Part shown: positions 25,911 to 33,179 of the stretch, piece by piece
How positions within the stretch are numbered: the stretch's first letter is position 1
Layout: each line of letters starts with the position of its first letter
Origin: an uncultured Latescibacterota bacterium
GTDB lineage: Bacteria > Latescibacterota > UBA2968 > UBA8231
Length of the DNA stretch: 64,000 nucleotides
Direction of reading: 5' to 3'
Assembly (NCBI GenBank): GCA_958295495.1
Contig: OY282352.1
Span: 3,038,001 to 3,102,000, forward strand
The notes under the pieces: generated by a model
What the model was told of the DNA's origin: nothing
The model's input: only the letters and a program-made list of their open reading frames with translations
Databases searched by the model: none
Program-made: the position numbers and the translations under genes

Positions 25911-28574
25911 TCAGCGGCGGAACTCCGCTTCCCAGACGTTATCGAAACCGCTGTCCACGCGCACGTACTGGCCGGTTCGGATGCCGGAGATACCGTATTC
26001 CGAGAGAGGGACTTTCGCCAAGCATTTGCCGTCGAAGCTCTCGCCGTGCTGGTCGAAATAGAAGTCGAGGTTGTCAAAGCCGTACTGCTGGCGATGGTCG
26101 GGGAGGTCCTCTGGGTCGATGGGGATGCCGTGCAGAAAGAACATCGCTTCGGTGTCGGCTGGGGCGCACGGCTGCTTAGCGTAGGTCAGCGTGTTTTCGC
26201 TGATATATACGTCGAAGGTGGAACGGGCCGCCGGCTCGCCGGAAGTCGCCGCCGACCAATAGCCGTCAAACCACCGCCGTTTCTCCTCGAACCAGTGCTC
26301 CACTTCCCAAAGGAGGTTCCCATAGCGGTCAACCTGTCCGGTTTGGATGCCGAAGAGGTCCTCGTCGGGAAGCTGGCGCTCGGCGCCGCAGGTGCCGTTG
26401 TTCTTCCAGAAATTCGCGTGCCATTCAAAATCCAGCGTAGCGCGTTCCGGCGTTCCACTTTCGGCATCCAACGAATAGACAATCAACGGGAACCGCGTAT
26501 CGTTTTCGTCTTCCCTTATGCAGCTCCGGTTCCTATAAATCAGCTTGTTTCCGCGGAGGTACACATCGTACTTGGAAGGAGTGCTGCGGTCCGCTTCGGA
26601 AGCGCCCGCCGCGCCCTTGCCGTCTTCGCTTCCAAGCGGTGCCAACCCTTTTAGGATGTCCGGCTGTACGGGTTCGGACGGCTTGGTCATCGCTTTCACT
26701 CGGTTGCCGAGCGAGTCTGCGTAGTACACCCAAGCGCGCAGGCGATGCCCGACATCGGCAACCGTGGGGGTGTACGCGTAGGTGGGCGGTTGAACCGGGA
26801 GGCTCGTCCAGCCATTGGCATCGCCGCCTTTCTCCCACCGCCACGGTTCCCCGGGCAGCCGCCGGCCGTGGGACTTGTTGAAAAAGGCGGCGAACGGCTC
26901 GTCCTCCACCGGAGCATTGGAACTGCGGAACATGGCGGGCCGGGACTCCAGGGATTCGCGTTGGCGCAGGCGATACAGCTTGCCGTTCGCCAGTTCCACC
27001 ACCAACTCCAGCAAAGGCTCCCGAGACAAAGCACTTCCGATGTCGTCGTACTGTTGCGGAGAGCATGAGTTCCTCTGCCAGCCATCGAAGTAATAGAGGA
27101 CATGCACCTCTCCACCCCAGCCAGCTACGTTCGCCAATGCGGAGCGCAGCCTATCCGGTTCACACGGTAGTTCGTGATGGCGTGCCGGACCGGCGGCGTA
27201 GAAACTCGTGAAGGCCTGGGCATTGTTCAGGATCGTGCCGGTTAGAGCCGCCTCCGAAATGTACTGCGCGCACTCCGAATTCCTCCACCGCGGTGCGGCA
27301 TACTCTTGTCGCTCACCGGCATTCCAAGCCTGTAACTCGCGCCCATTCAGCGTAACCAGCCAAGCCACTTGCAGGGACAGCGCCAACATCAGGACGACTG
27401 CAAGAGTCCTCCCCGCGATAGCTCGAACTCCCCGCCGGCGCAGAACGATTCCTGCATACCGGAGGACGCCGTCCATCAGCAGCAGCGCCGCGAACAGGAG
27501 CGGAACGTACACCGGAGCGAGGAATCTCCACTGCAATCCACTCCAGGTGCCTCCCGACATCATCGCGACGACGAGCAGTGTCAGGTACGCCAGCGCAAAA
27601 CCGACCAATACACCACGGACGCCATGCAACATCCGAAGGAGCGTCACTTTTCCGGTCTGAGCGGCGCGGAACGCATGGCAGGCGGCAATCACGAGTGCCA
27701 ACAGAACCGGGGCGGTCAACCCCACGAGCCACCAGTCCTCAACCGCGAGTCGCAAAACCTCGTCCACGATGAAGGAAAATGAGTAGAAAGCCCGGTCTCT
27801 GCCGCCGGTCGTGGAGCCGGCAAGCAGAAAGTTCCGTAGCATCCACAGACACACCGGTGCTGCTGCAATCAGCGTATAGACGGCGATGCGCTTCATCTTC
27901 TCCGGCGGCGCAACCCGCGCTGCAAGTAGCATCGGGAGCGCCGCCAAGATCAAGGATGCGCCCATGTAGCGAGTCAAGCAGGCAAGTGCGCTGAACGCCG
28001 CCGCTAGGATCAGGGATGCGCGGCTGCCGCTCTTCAAGTGAGCGTCGATCTGCGTCAGCGAGAGCGTTGCGAACAGAATGAAAGCCGACTCGCTCAGGGC
28101 TTGGGACGCCATGTTGACGAGCGGAAGGGCAAGCGCGACAGAGAAGCAGCCCCACAGCCACAGAATCCGGGACCGCAGATAGCGCCGCAGCCACCAACCC
28201 GCGACCAGAACGGTCAGTCCTAAGATGACGGCGTTGAGCGGCCCGGCGACGGAGTACGGGTCGATCCCGAACAATCCCCCACCGGCGAGCATCGCCGGAT
28301 ATAGCGGCGGCCAGAGCACCATAGGTTCATGATACAGATCGACAAAGCCATCGCCCGCGAGGAGATTGCGCGCAATCGTGATGTAGTTGATCCCATCCCA
28401 CCACAACCCCGGTCCGTAGCTGGCCTGCCGCAGGAGCACGAGACCCGCGCCCAGCGCGGCTGCCGCGACGAGGAGCAGGGTGAAGCGATCGGGCCGCCCA
28501 AGCAGGGAACCAGACTTTTTCTTGCGCGAGCTTCCCCTTTGCGCCCCCCGGCCGAGGTCAGCAGTATCGCTCAT
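25911..28574 (-). CDS. GT-C-like polytopic membrane glycosyltransferase with C-terminal repeats
   Basis: 887 aa from the ATG at 28574, which has AGGAAG upstream. Residues ~30-430 contain about ten membrane segments with the GT-C first-loop motif LWWDGINYITIARNLLAGDG and HEPMVLWPPLYP, as in PMT/ArnT-type lipid-linked sugar transferases. Then comes an Ig-like piece (VADVGHRLRAWVYYADSLGN) and two tandem ~100-residue periplasmic repeats: YDVYLRGNKLIYRNRSC to GIQTGQVDRYGNLLWEVEHWF, and FDVYISENTLTYAKQPC to GIRTGQYVRVDSGFDNVWEAEF. It is the only gene of the first inserted unit. Substrate unknown. Confidence 0.8.
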   Translation of the reverse strand: MSDTADLGRGAQRGSSRKKKSGSLLGRPDRFTLLLVAAAALGAGLVLLRQASYGPGLWWDGINYITIARNLLAGDGFVDLYHEPMVLWPPLYPAMLAGGGLFGIDPYSVAGPLNAVILGLTVLVAGWWLRRYLRSRILWLWGCFSVALALPLVNMASQALSESAFILFATLSLTQIDAHLKSGSRASLILAAAFSALACLTRYMGASLILAALPMLLAARVAPPEKMKRIAVYTLIAAAPVCLWMLRNFLLAGSTTGGRDRAFYSFSFIVDEVLRLAVEDWWLVGLTAPVLLALVIAACHAFRAAQTGKVTLLRMLHGVRGVLVGFALAYLTLLVVAMMSGGTWSGLQWRFLAPVYVPLLFAALLLMDGVLRYAGIVLRRRGVRAIAGRTLAVVLMLALSLQVAWLVTLNGRELQAWNAGERQEYAAPRWRNSECAQYISEAALTGTILNNAQAFTSFYAAGPARHHELPCEPDRLRSALANVAGWGGEVHVLYYFDGWQRNSCSPQQYDDIGSALSREPLLELVVELANGKLYRLRQRESLESRPAMFRSSNAPVEDEPFAAFFNKSHGRRLPGEPWRWEKGGDANGWTSLPVQPPTYAYTPTVADVGHRLRAWVYYADSLGNRVKAMTKPSEPVQPDILKGLAPLGSEDGKGAAGASEADRSTPSKYDVYLRGNKLIYRNRSCIREDENDTRFPLIVYSLDAESGTPERATLDFEWHANFWKNNGTCGAERQLPDEDLFGIQTGQVDRYGNLLWEVEHWFEEKRRWFDGYWSAATSGEPAARSTFDVYISENTLTYAKQPCAPADTEAMFFLHGIPIDPEDLPDHRQQYGFDNLDFYFDQHGESFDGKCLAKVPLSEYGISGIRTGQYVRVDSGFDNVWEAEFRR

Positions 28575-29194
28575 ATTATCTTCCTGCCGTGGTTCGAGGG
28601 CGCACAGCATCCACCAGTGCCCGAGCGCACCGAGAGCCCGTCATCCCGCACCGTCCAACGTCGCCGCAGAGGCCCGGGCAACCTCCCGCCCCGGCCGATT
28701 TTGTGGTCGCGGCTGAAACGGACGATGCGCCGGGCTACGGTACGCATTTCCATGGCTTGCATGATTCCCTCAAGAGACGCTCGGATTGGTAGCGTGGCGG
28801 AAGTTCGGGTGGGCGGCTTCTCGGAAGGCGGTGGCGCTTAGGCCCGGCCCCTATTCGGACGGATGAGATGCTATCCATCTCGTCGCCCATCCGCGCCGCG
28901 CCGCCCCCCCGCGCGGCGTGGGAATGGACGGCCCCGGCCGCCCAGTGTCGCTGGCCATGTCGTAGCGCTCAACCGCGTGGACCGTCGGGTCGCCGGCCCC
29001 GGAAAGGGCCTAGCGCGCCTTCTACCGCAAGGGCCGGCAGCGGTGCTTTTTCGGGCCACCCTCCCATCGGGTCCGCCTGACGCGCTCGTTGCAGGTACTT
29101 GAATTTCTGGTAAAGGTAGGGCAAGCGACCACCGAGGCCAACAGCAGGGAATAACGATCGTTATTCCCTAGACCCACGAGGAGCACCAACGCCT
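28575..29194. other. About 600 bp without a supported gene, very GC-rich
   Basis: Upstream region of the GT-C gene inside the inserted element. I find no convincing coding sequence. It holds a short imperfect inverted repeat around GATGAGATG near 28862 and a perfect 24-bp palindrome near its right end. Confidence 0.5.
29146..29169. repeat. Perfect 24-bp palindrome
   Basis: AGGGAATAACGA followed directly by its reverse complement TCGTTATTCCCT. It may be a protein-binding site or a cruciform near the end of the first inserted unit; it lacks a T-run, so it is not a typical terminator. Confidence 0.6.
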
Positions 29195-29239
29195 AAACGG
29201 TGCGTAACGTCAGTTAATAACTGATGTTACGCACCGTTT
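29195..29239. repeat. Back-to-back element ends (22-bp inverted repeat)
   Basis: Arms 29195-29216 and 29218-29239 match with one mismatch around a single base. The left arm ends in the right terminus TGCGTAACGTCA, the right arm starts with the left terminus TGATGTTACGCA, and TTAATAA lies between them. The structure is what two elements sharing one target duplication would leave. Confidence 0.75.
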
Positions 29240-29247
29240 CGTTGTTA

Positions 29248-29345
29248 TAAGTCCTCGATGACGATGGCTAGGTTGTCCAGCGCTTGGCGGTACTCCTCCG
29301 GCAGGTACTGACGGGCCTTTTCCACCAACTCTCAAATGCACGGCG
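29248..29345 (-). pseudogene. Remnant of a zincin-like metallopeptidase (PF06262-type) N-terminus
   Basis: On the minus strand one frame reads LVEKARQYLPEEYRQALDNL and AIVIEDL then stop. This matches the start of the small zincin-like metallopeptidases, preceded by FE in a shifted frame. The HExxH part is missing, cut off near the element end. Only a short relic, so the call is tentative. Confidence 0.4.
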
Positions 29346-29559
29346 GCACACAGCAAGGCTACCAGGCTGCGACGCTGCCGGTGCTTTCGCAGTAGAGTTC
29401 GCCACCCAATTCCTCTGGGTACTAGATCGTCTTTTCCACCTCGGACTCGATCGGGTCAACCTCCAACCCCGGCTTGGTCGGCCGCTCGAGGTGGCCGGCG
29501 GAGGCCATAAGCCTCCCCGCGCTCCGCATGGTTGCGCGGAAGTAATCGATGGGACAGCC

Positions 29560-30558
29560 CTACTCGTCGGCGTCGAGGAGGGCTTGGAAGGCCTCCAGCC
29601 GGTCCACTTGGATGGCCGCCCGATGCAACTGCTTGAGACGCTGCAAATCCTCAATGCCCCGTATGCGAGCGGCCAACGGTTCCGCCGCGCCGAGCGCAAA
29701 GCGAATCTCCAGCACGTCGAGCAGTGCTTCAAGGGCGCGTTCTCGGCCCCCTTGCTCAATACCTTGCTCAATACCTTGCTCAATACCTTGCTCAATACCT
29801 TGCTCAATACCTTGCTCAATACCTTGCTCAATACCTTGCTCGATGCCTTGCTCAATGCCTTGCTCGATGCCTTGCTGGGTCAGGTATTGGGCAACGGGTG
29901 ATTCGCGGATCATATCCATTAGACCCTCCTTGAAGAAAATGGCAGAAACGGTTTCTTGGGCATACACCAACCCGCTCAGCAGCGACATGCCAGCGAGACA
30001 ATCGGCTTTCGTCGCCCGATCCAGCGGCTGCGCCTGCACCGCACGCACACACGTCTCCAGCCAAGCCGCTGGCCGACCCGTCGGCCGCATCAACGGTACA
30101 AACGGCAGCAGTCCCACAGGCCCCGACTTGAGGAGACGCTGGCCGTCCAACTCGCTCAGCCGGATCACCTGGTACTCTATCAAGATGCGATGGCCGGGAC
30201 GATCCTGGAGATAATAGCCCGGATCGCCCCGGCCAGTCCCCGGCCGCAGGTAGATGACGCTGGAAACCACCGGCCAGCCGTAGTGCTCAACGGTGCGTCC
30301 GATATAGCCGACCATCCGCCGCACCATCGGCAGATGCGTACTATCGGTGGTTTGAAACTCGGTGTGGACGAGCACCTCTTCGCCGCCCAACCGCACCCGC
30401 AGCAAGCTGTCGGTCTGCCGCGCCTCGACGGTCAGTTGCTCCGGGTTCAGCACTTCGACGACTTCGACGTCGTCGCGCCCGAGGGCAAAGCGGGCGAAAT
30501 CGTCGGGGTAGTGCTGCATCAAATACTTGGAAACAATATCAAAGTCGGCCATATCCAA
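29560..30558 (-). CDS. Rpn-family recombination-promoting nuclease (YhgA-like, PD-(D/E)XK)
   Basis: 332 aa. Residues ~1-200 fit the Rpn/YhgA fold: KYLMQHYPDDFARFALG, VEARQTDSLLRVRLGGEEVL and VHTEFQTTDSTHLPMVRRMV, the last carrying the E-x-Q of the nuclease core. From residue 229 come ten copies of QGIE encoded by a 12-bp tandem repeat, then a helical tail (ALEALLDVLEIRFALGAAEP). Rpn proteins cut DNA and stimulate RecA-independent recombination in E. coli; they were once annotated as transposases. It is the sole gene of the second inserted unit, which makes it a candidate for moving the element. Divergent repeat sequences lie upstream. Confidence 0.85.
   Translation of the reverse strand: MDMADFDIVSKYLMQHYPDDFARFALGRDDVEVVEVLNPEQLTVEARQTDSLLRVRLGGEEVLVHTEFQTTDSTHLPMVRRMVGYIGRTVEHYGWPVVSSVIYLRPGTGRGDPGYYLQDRPGHRILIEYQVIRLSELDGQRLLKSGPVGLLPFVPLMRPTGRPAAWLETCVRAVQAQPLDRATKADCLAGMSLLSGLVYAQETVSAIFFKEGLMDMIRESPVAQYLTQQGIEQGIEQGIEQGIEQGIEQGIEQGIEQGIEQGIEQGIEQGGRERALEALLDVLEIRFALGAAEPLAARIRGIEDLQRLKQLHRAAIQVDRLEAFQALLDADE
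29749..29868. repeat. 12-bp tandem repeat (10 units) inside the Rpn gene
   Basis: Ten units of CCTTGCTCAATA-type sequence; the last three carry G for A changes (CTCGAT, GCCTTG). They encode QGIE on the minus strand. Copy number is likely variable without frameshifting because the unit is a multiple of three. Confidence 0.95.
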
Positions 30559-30594
30559 CGTTCCACGATACGCCCCGGGATGTCAAGGCCGCGT

Positions 30595-30813
30595 GCCACA
30601 CCTAAAGGCCGCCGGGGTTGGAATCCAGCGGCCTTTGGAATTGGGAACGGATGTTACGCACTTTGGCTCGCCGCTGTTTCGCCTTGCCGCCCCGGGGTGC
30701 GGCGGCCCCCGAATCGTCCTTGCGGCGCACGCCGGCTTCACCGCGCCTTTAGGTGTGCCATCCACCGGGTGGGGCCGCAAGCGGCAGACGCTACATAAGG
30801 CTGCGTAACGTCA
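30595..30813. repeat. MITE-like repeat segment at the right end of the inserted element
   Basis: An internal left-type end GGATGTTACGCA occurs at 30649-30660 and the terminal TGCGTAACGTCA at 30802-30813. A 15-bp inverted repeat (CACACCTAAAGG versus CCTTTAGGTGTG) spans 30595-30759. The last ~49 bp (30764-30812) are, in reverse complement, about 85% identical to 63671-63720 in the other short element. Confidence 0.6.
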
Positions 30814-30814
30814 G

Positions 30815-33169
30815 TTAATAAGCAACATGCACGAGCCTGTAGGCGCGGTCGGCGCGGGCGTCTGCTTCTATTGCAATGTGCAGGACATATAGGCCGGGCG
30901 GCACCGTGCGGCCGGTGCTCCGTCCGTCCCAGACGTAGCGGACGCGCCGACCGGGCAAGCCTTGGCTTGCAAGCTGGACCACGGGCCGGCCATCTAGGGT
31001 AAAGACCTGTACTCGCGGCGCGCGCTCGGTCTTTACGACGGTGAATTGCAGTTCGCATTGGTCGTTGGTGCCATCGCCGTTGGGGGTTATCGAGCGGGTG
31101 TGCTCGATATTGCGGATCAACGAGCCGCCGGCGACCGCCTCGGGCACGAAGACCAAGTCGGCACCGAACTCAGCGGGGACGACGCCTTGGAGGTTGTCGC
31201 CAGCGGCCGAGTTGAAGACGAACGCGTTGAAGACCGTGGGGCTGTGGGACAGGCGCGTGGAAAAGGCGATGGCGACCGAATCCCGCCGGACGAGCGGCGG
31301 CGGCAGTTCCACCAAGAGCGAATCTCCTCGCACTAGGCCGGTGGCCGCGACCTCTGCTCCGCCCACGGATGCGCTGATGAATGCGGCGTCACGGCCGCCG
31401 GGTGGGAGGAGGATGAGCGTGCGGTCGAACCCGGGGTCGCGGCTGTTGAAGGCCACCGGCGCGATGGTGTAGCGAAACATCTGCAATGTGTCCATGGCGG
31501 CTTCGCGGGGGAAGACGCGGCCCGTCAGCCCAGCCGTGATGATCGGCGCATTGGCCACAAACTCGAGCGAGCGCAGGGTGGGGAAGACCGCTGGATCGTC
31601 GCTGATGAGCCGCACCCGCGCCCGCAGCCACTGCCGCGGCGATGGCGAGAGAAACGCCTGCCCGGAAAACCGCTGGGGCTGGCTATACGCACTCCAGGTG
31701 TCGTCGCGGACCTGTTCCTCGACGATGTCGCCGCGGTTGCGGGACTTGGCCGACTCGTAGGCCTGTTTGGTCACTTCCTTGCCGTTGGCGAGGAAGTAGC
31801 GCTTGATGGTTTGGAAGCCATTGCCAGTCTGGGTTTCTACTTCGATGCGGGTGCCGGGCGGCAGGTCGGCGTCCCATTCGACAAAGCGCAGGCTGCGGGC
31901 ACCGCCGAGAAAAATGTCTGCGGACTCCAGCTCGATTTGCACGGGATAGCCCTCGGTGTGGAAGACGAAAAGCTGGACGGCGCGGTGGAACTGCTGAGGT
32001 CGCGTCACGCGCCACAACAGCAGCCGCAGTGCGCGCGGCTCGAACTGGAAGTCGAACAAATAGCGGCCGGCGTTGGCCACGGACGACAGCAATTCGTAGT
32101 GGAAGGGACCTTCGACGACTGGATCGGCCCTGTTGCTGGGGGTGCCGTCGGAGGCGAAGAATTCAAAGCTGGGCCAACTGCCCTGCTTGTCGCGCTGGAA
32201 TCCGTAGAGGAACGGGCCGCTACCCGACACAATCGGCAGCCAAATGAGGCGATCGACGCGGAAGACATTGCCGAAATCGACGACGGACCAGACGCCTGAA
32301 TCGCGCCAGTTGCCCTTGTCCGACGCTTCGATATTCCACCCGCGAAATCCCACGTCTTGGTCGATGAGGGCCTCGGCCCCGCTGCCCTTGCCGCAGCCCT
32401 CGCAGTCGCGGTGCTTGGACGTCCACGTCCGTCCCCCCCAATGCTCGGCGCGATCCTCGGTCTGCACCATAGAGGCGAGGTTGAAGCCAATGCCGTCCAC
32501 CTCTATTTCGGCGAGCGCAGCATCGGGCGTTGCGCCGGCCGCTTCAAAGCGCACAAAGCGCACGATGTCGAAATCGAGGACCTCGCTCTCGCTCAGGTGC
32601 TCGCCCGTGGCCGAGGAGAGGCCGGTCGTTGTGAGGTCGAACTCGACGAGGGACGCAGTGTTGTTGTTGATTGGCCGGCCTAGCCGGCGATAGACGATGC
32701 GCTTGGCCCGGCCGCCGAAGACCGGAATGCCCGGGCTGACGTACAGCGAAAAAAAATTAAAGGGCTTAGCCCCCTCGCGGTTGGGAAAGCGGACGCGCAC
32801 CTCGTCGGCCACTACGGTGCGCCCCAAGTCCAGTTCCAGCCACCACGACTGCACCGGGGTGTCCGGGTCGGGCTGCCACCAAGTGTTTGGGTCTTGGTCG
32901 CCGGCTAGGTCGGCTTGTTGCTGGTTGGACGGCGTGCGCGCAAAGCGCTGCCCGTATTCGCCGATGGCCTTGGAGGAAAACTCGCGGGCATTGGCCACCG
33001 CATTGAACCGCTGCCCAAAGCGCTTCACCTCAATGCCCTGCGGCAAGACTTTGACCAGCCCCGGCGGATGGTCCCAAGAAGCAAAGTCGGACCCGGCAAA
33101 ACGCAGGTTCTGGCCGCTGGCCGCGACCGCGAGAAGGAGGGAAGAAACCGCTAGCAGTAGAGTTTTCAT
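30815..33169 (-). CDS. Secreted discoidin-like repeat protein with FlgD-like C-terminal domain (1 of 3)
   Basis: 784 aa from the ATG at 33169 (MKTLLLAVSSLLLAVAASG signal, GGAG upstream). It contains discoidin/F5-8-like beta-sandwich stretches (WWLELDLGRTVVADEVRVRF, VVDFGNVFRVDRLIWLPIVS) and a Cys pair (DCEGCGKG). It ends with a FlgD/gliding-motility-type Ig domain (RSITPNGDGTNDQCELQF, VPPGLYVLHIAI). The last residues are RLVHVAY; all three paralogues end in VAY. Probably surface-bound or exported. The stop codon overlaps the TTAATAA target repeat of the inserted element. Last gene of an operon running from 37935. Confidence 0.78.
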   Translation of the reverse strand: MKTLLLAVSSLLLAVAASGQNLRFAGSDFASWDHPPGLVKVLPQGIEVKRFGQRFNAVANAREFSSKAIGEYGQRFARTPSNQQQADLAGDQDPNTWWQPDPDTPVQSWWLELDLGRTVVADEVRVRFPNREGAKPFNFFSLYVSPGIPVFGGRAKRIVYRRLGRPINNNTASLVEFDLTTTGLSSATGEHLSESEVLDFDIVRFVRFEAAGATPDAALAEIEVDGIGFNLASMVQTEDRAEHWGGRTWTSKHRDCEGCGKGSGAEALIDQDVGFRGWNIEASDKGNWRDSGVWSVVDFGNVFRVDRLIWLPIVSGSGPFLYGFQRDKQGSWPSFEFFASDGTPSNRADPVVEGPFHYELLSSVANAGRYLFDFQFEPRALRLLLWRVTRPQQFHRAVQLFVFHTEGYPVQIELESADIFLGGARSLRFVEWDADLPPGTRIEVETQTGNGFQTIKRYFLANGKEVTKQAYESAKSRNRGDIVEEQVRDDTWSAYSQPQRFSGQAFLSPSPRQWLRARVRLISDDPAVFPTLRSLEFVANAPIITAGLTGRVFPREAAMDTLQMFRYTIAPVAFNSRDPGFDRTLILLPPGGRDAAFISASVGGAEVAATGLVRGDSLLVELPPPLVRRDSVAIAFSTRLSHSPTVFNAFVFNSAAGDNLQGVVPAEFGADLVFVPEAVAGGSLIRNIEHTRSITPNGDGTNDQCELQFTVVKTERAPRVQVFTLDGRPVVQLASQGLPGRRVRYVWDGRSTGRTVPPGLYVLHIAIEADARADRAYRLVHVAY

Positions 33170-33179
33170 GGCATCTCCA

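Larger units (their letters stand above)
25878..30814. mobile_element. 4.9-kb inserted element (two adjacent units) with 12-bp inverted ends and TTAATAA direct repeats
   Basis: Left end C + TGACTTTACGCA (25878-25890), right end TGCGTAACGTCA + G (30802-30814), flanked by TTAATAA at 25871-25877 and 30815-30821. At 29201-29233 a right end, a third TTAATAA (29214-29220) and a new left end (TGATGTTACGCA) lie back to back, so it is two units: 25878-29213 with a GT-C membrane-protein gene, and 29221-30814 with an Rpn nuclease gene. Removing everything between the outer TTAATAA copies joins the stop of the gene at 30815 to the AAGGGAG and GTG start of the gene at 25857. No classical transposase is present; Rpn proteins are known recombination-promoting nucleases. 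Confidence 0.7.

Noticed and set aside
29146..29169. 24-bp palindrome as an origin or terminator
   Set aside because: No iterons, AT-rich unwinding region or T-run nearby; kept only as a repeat.
29749..29868. Possible CRISPR array
   Set aside because: Units are 12 bp, contiguous, without spacers, and coding.
29724..29901. Long plus-strand frame rich in QYLA and LLNT repeats
   Set aside because: It is the reverse reading of the 12-bp tandem repeat that encodes QGIE in the Rpn gene.
30649..30814. A separate MITE with its own target duplication at the right end of the large element
   Set aside because: Its left flank (TTGGGAA) does not match the right flank TTAATAA, whereas the outer ends match perfectly.
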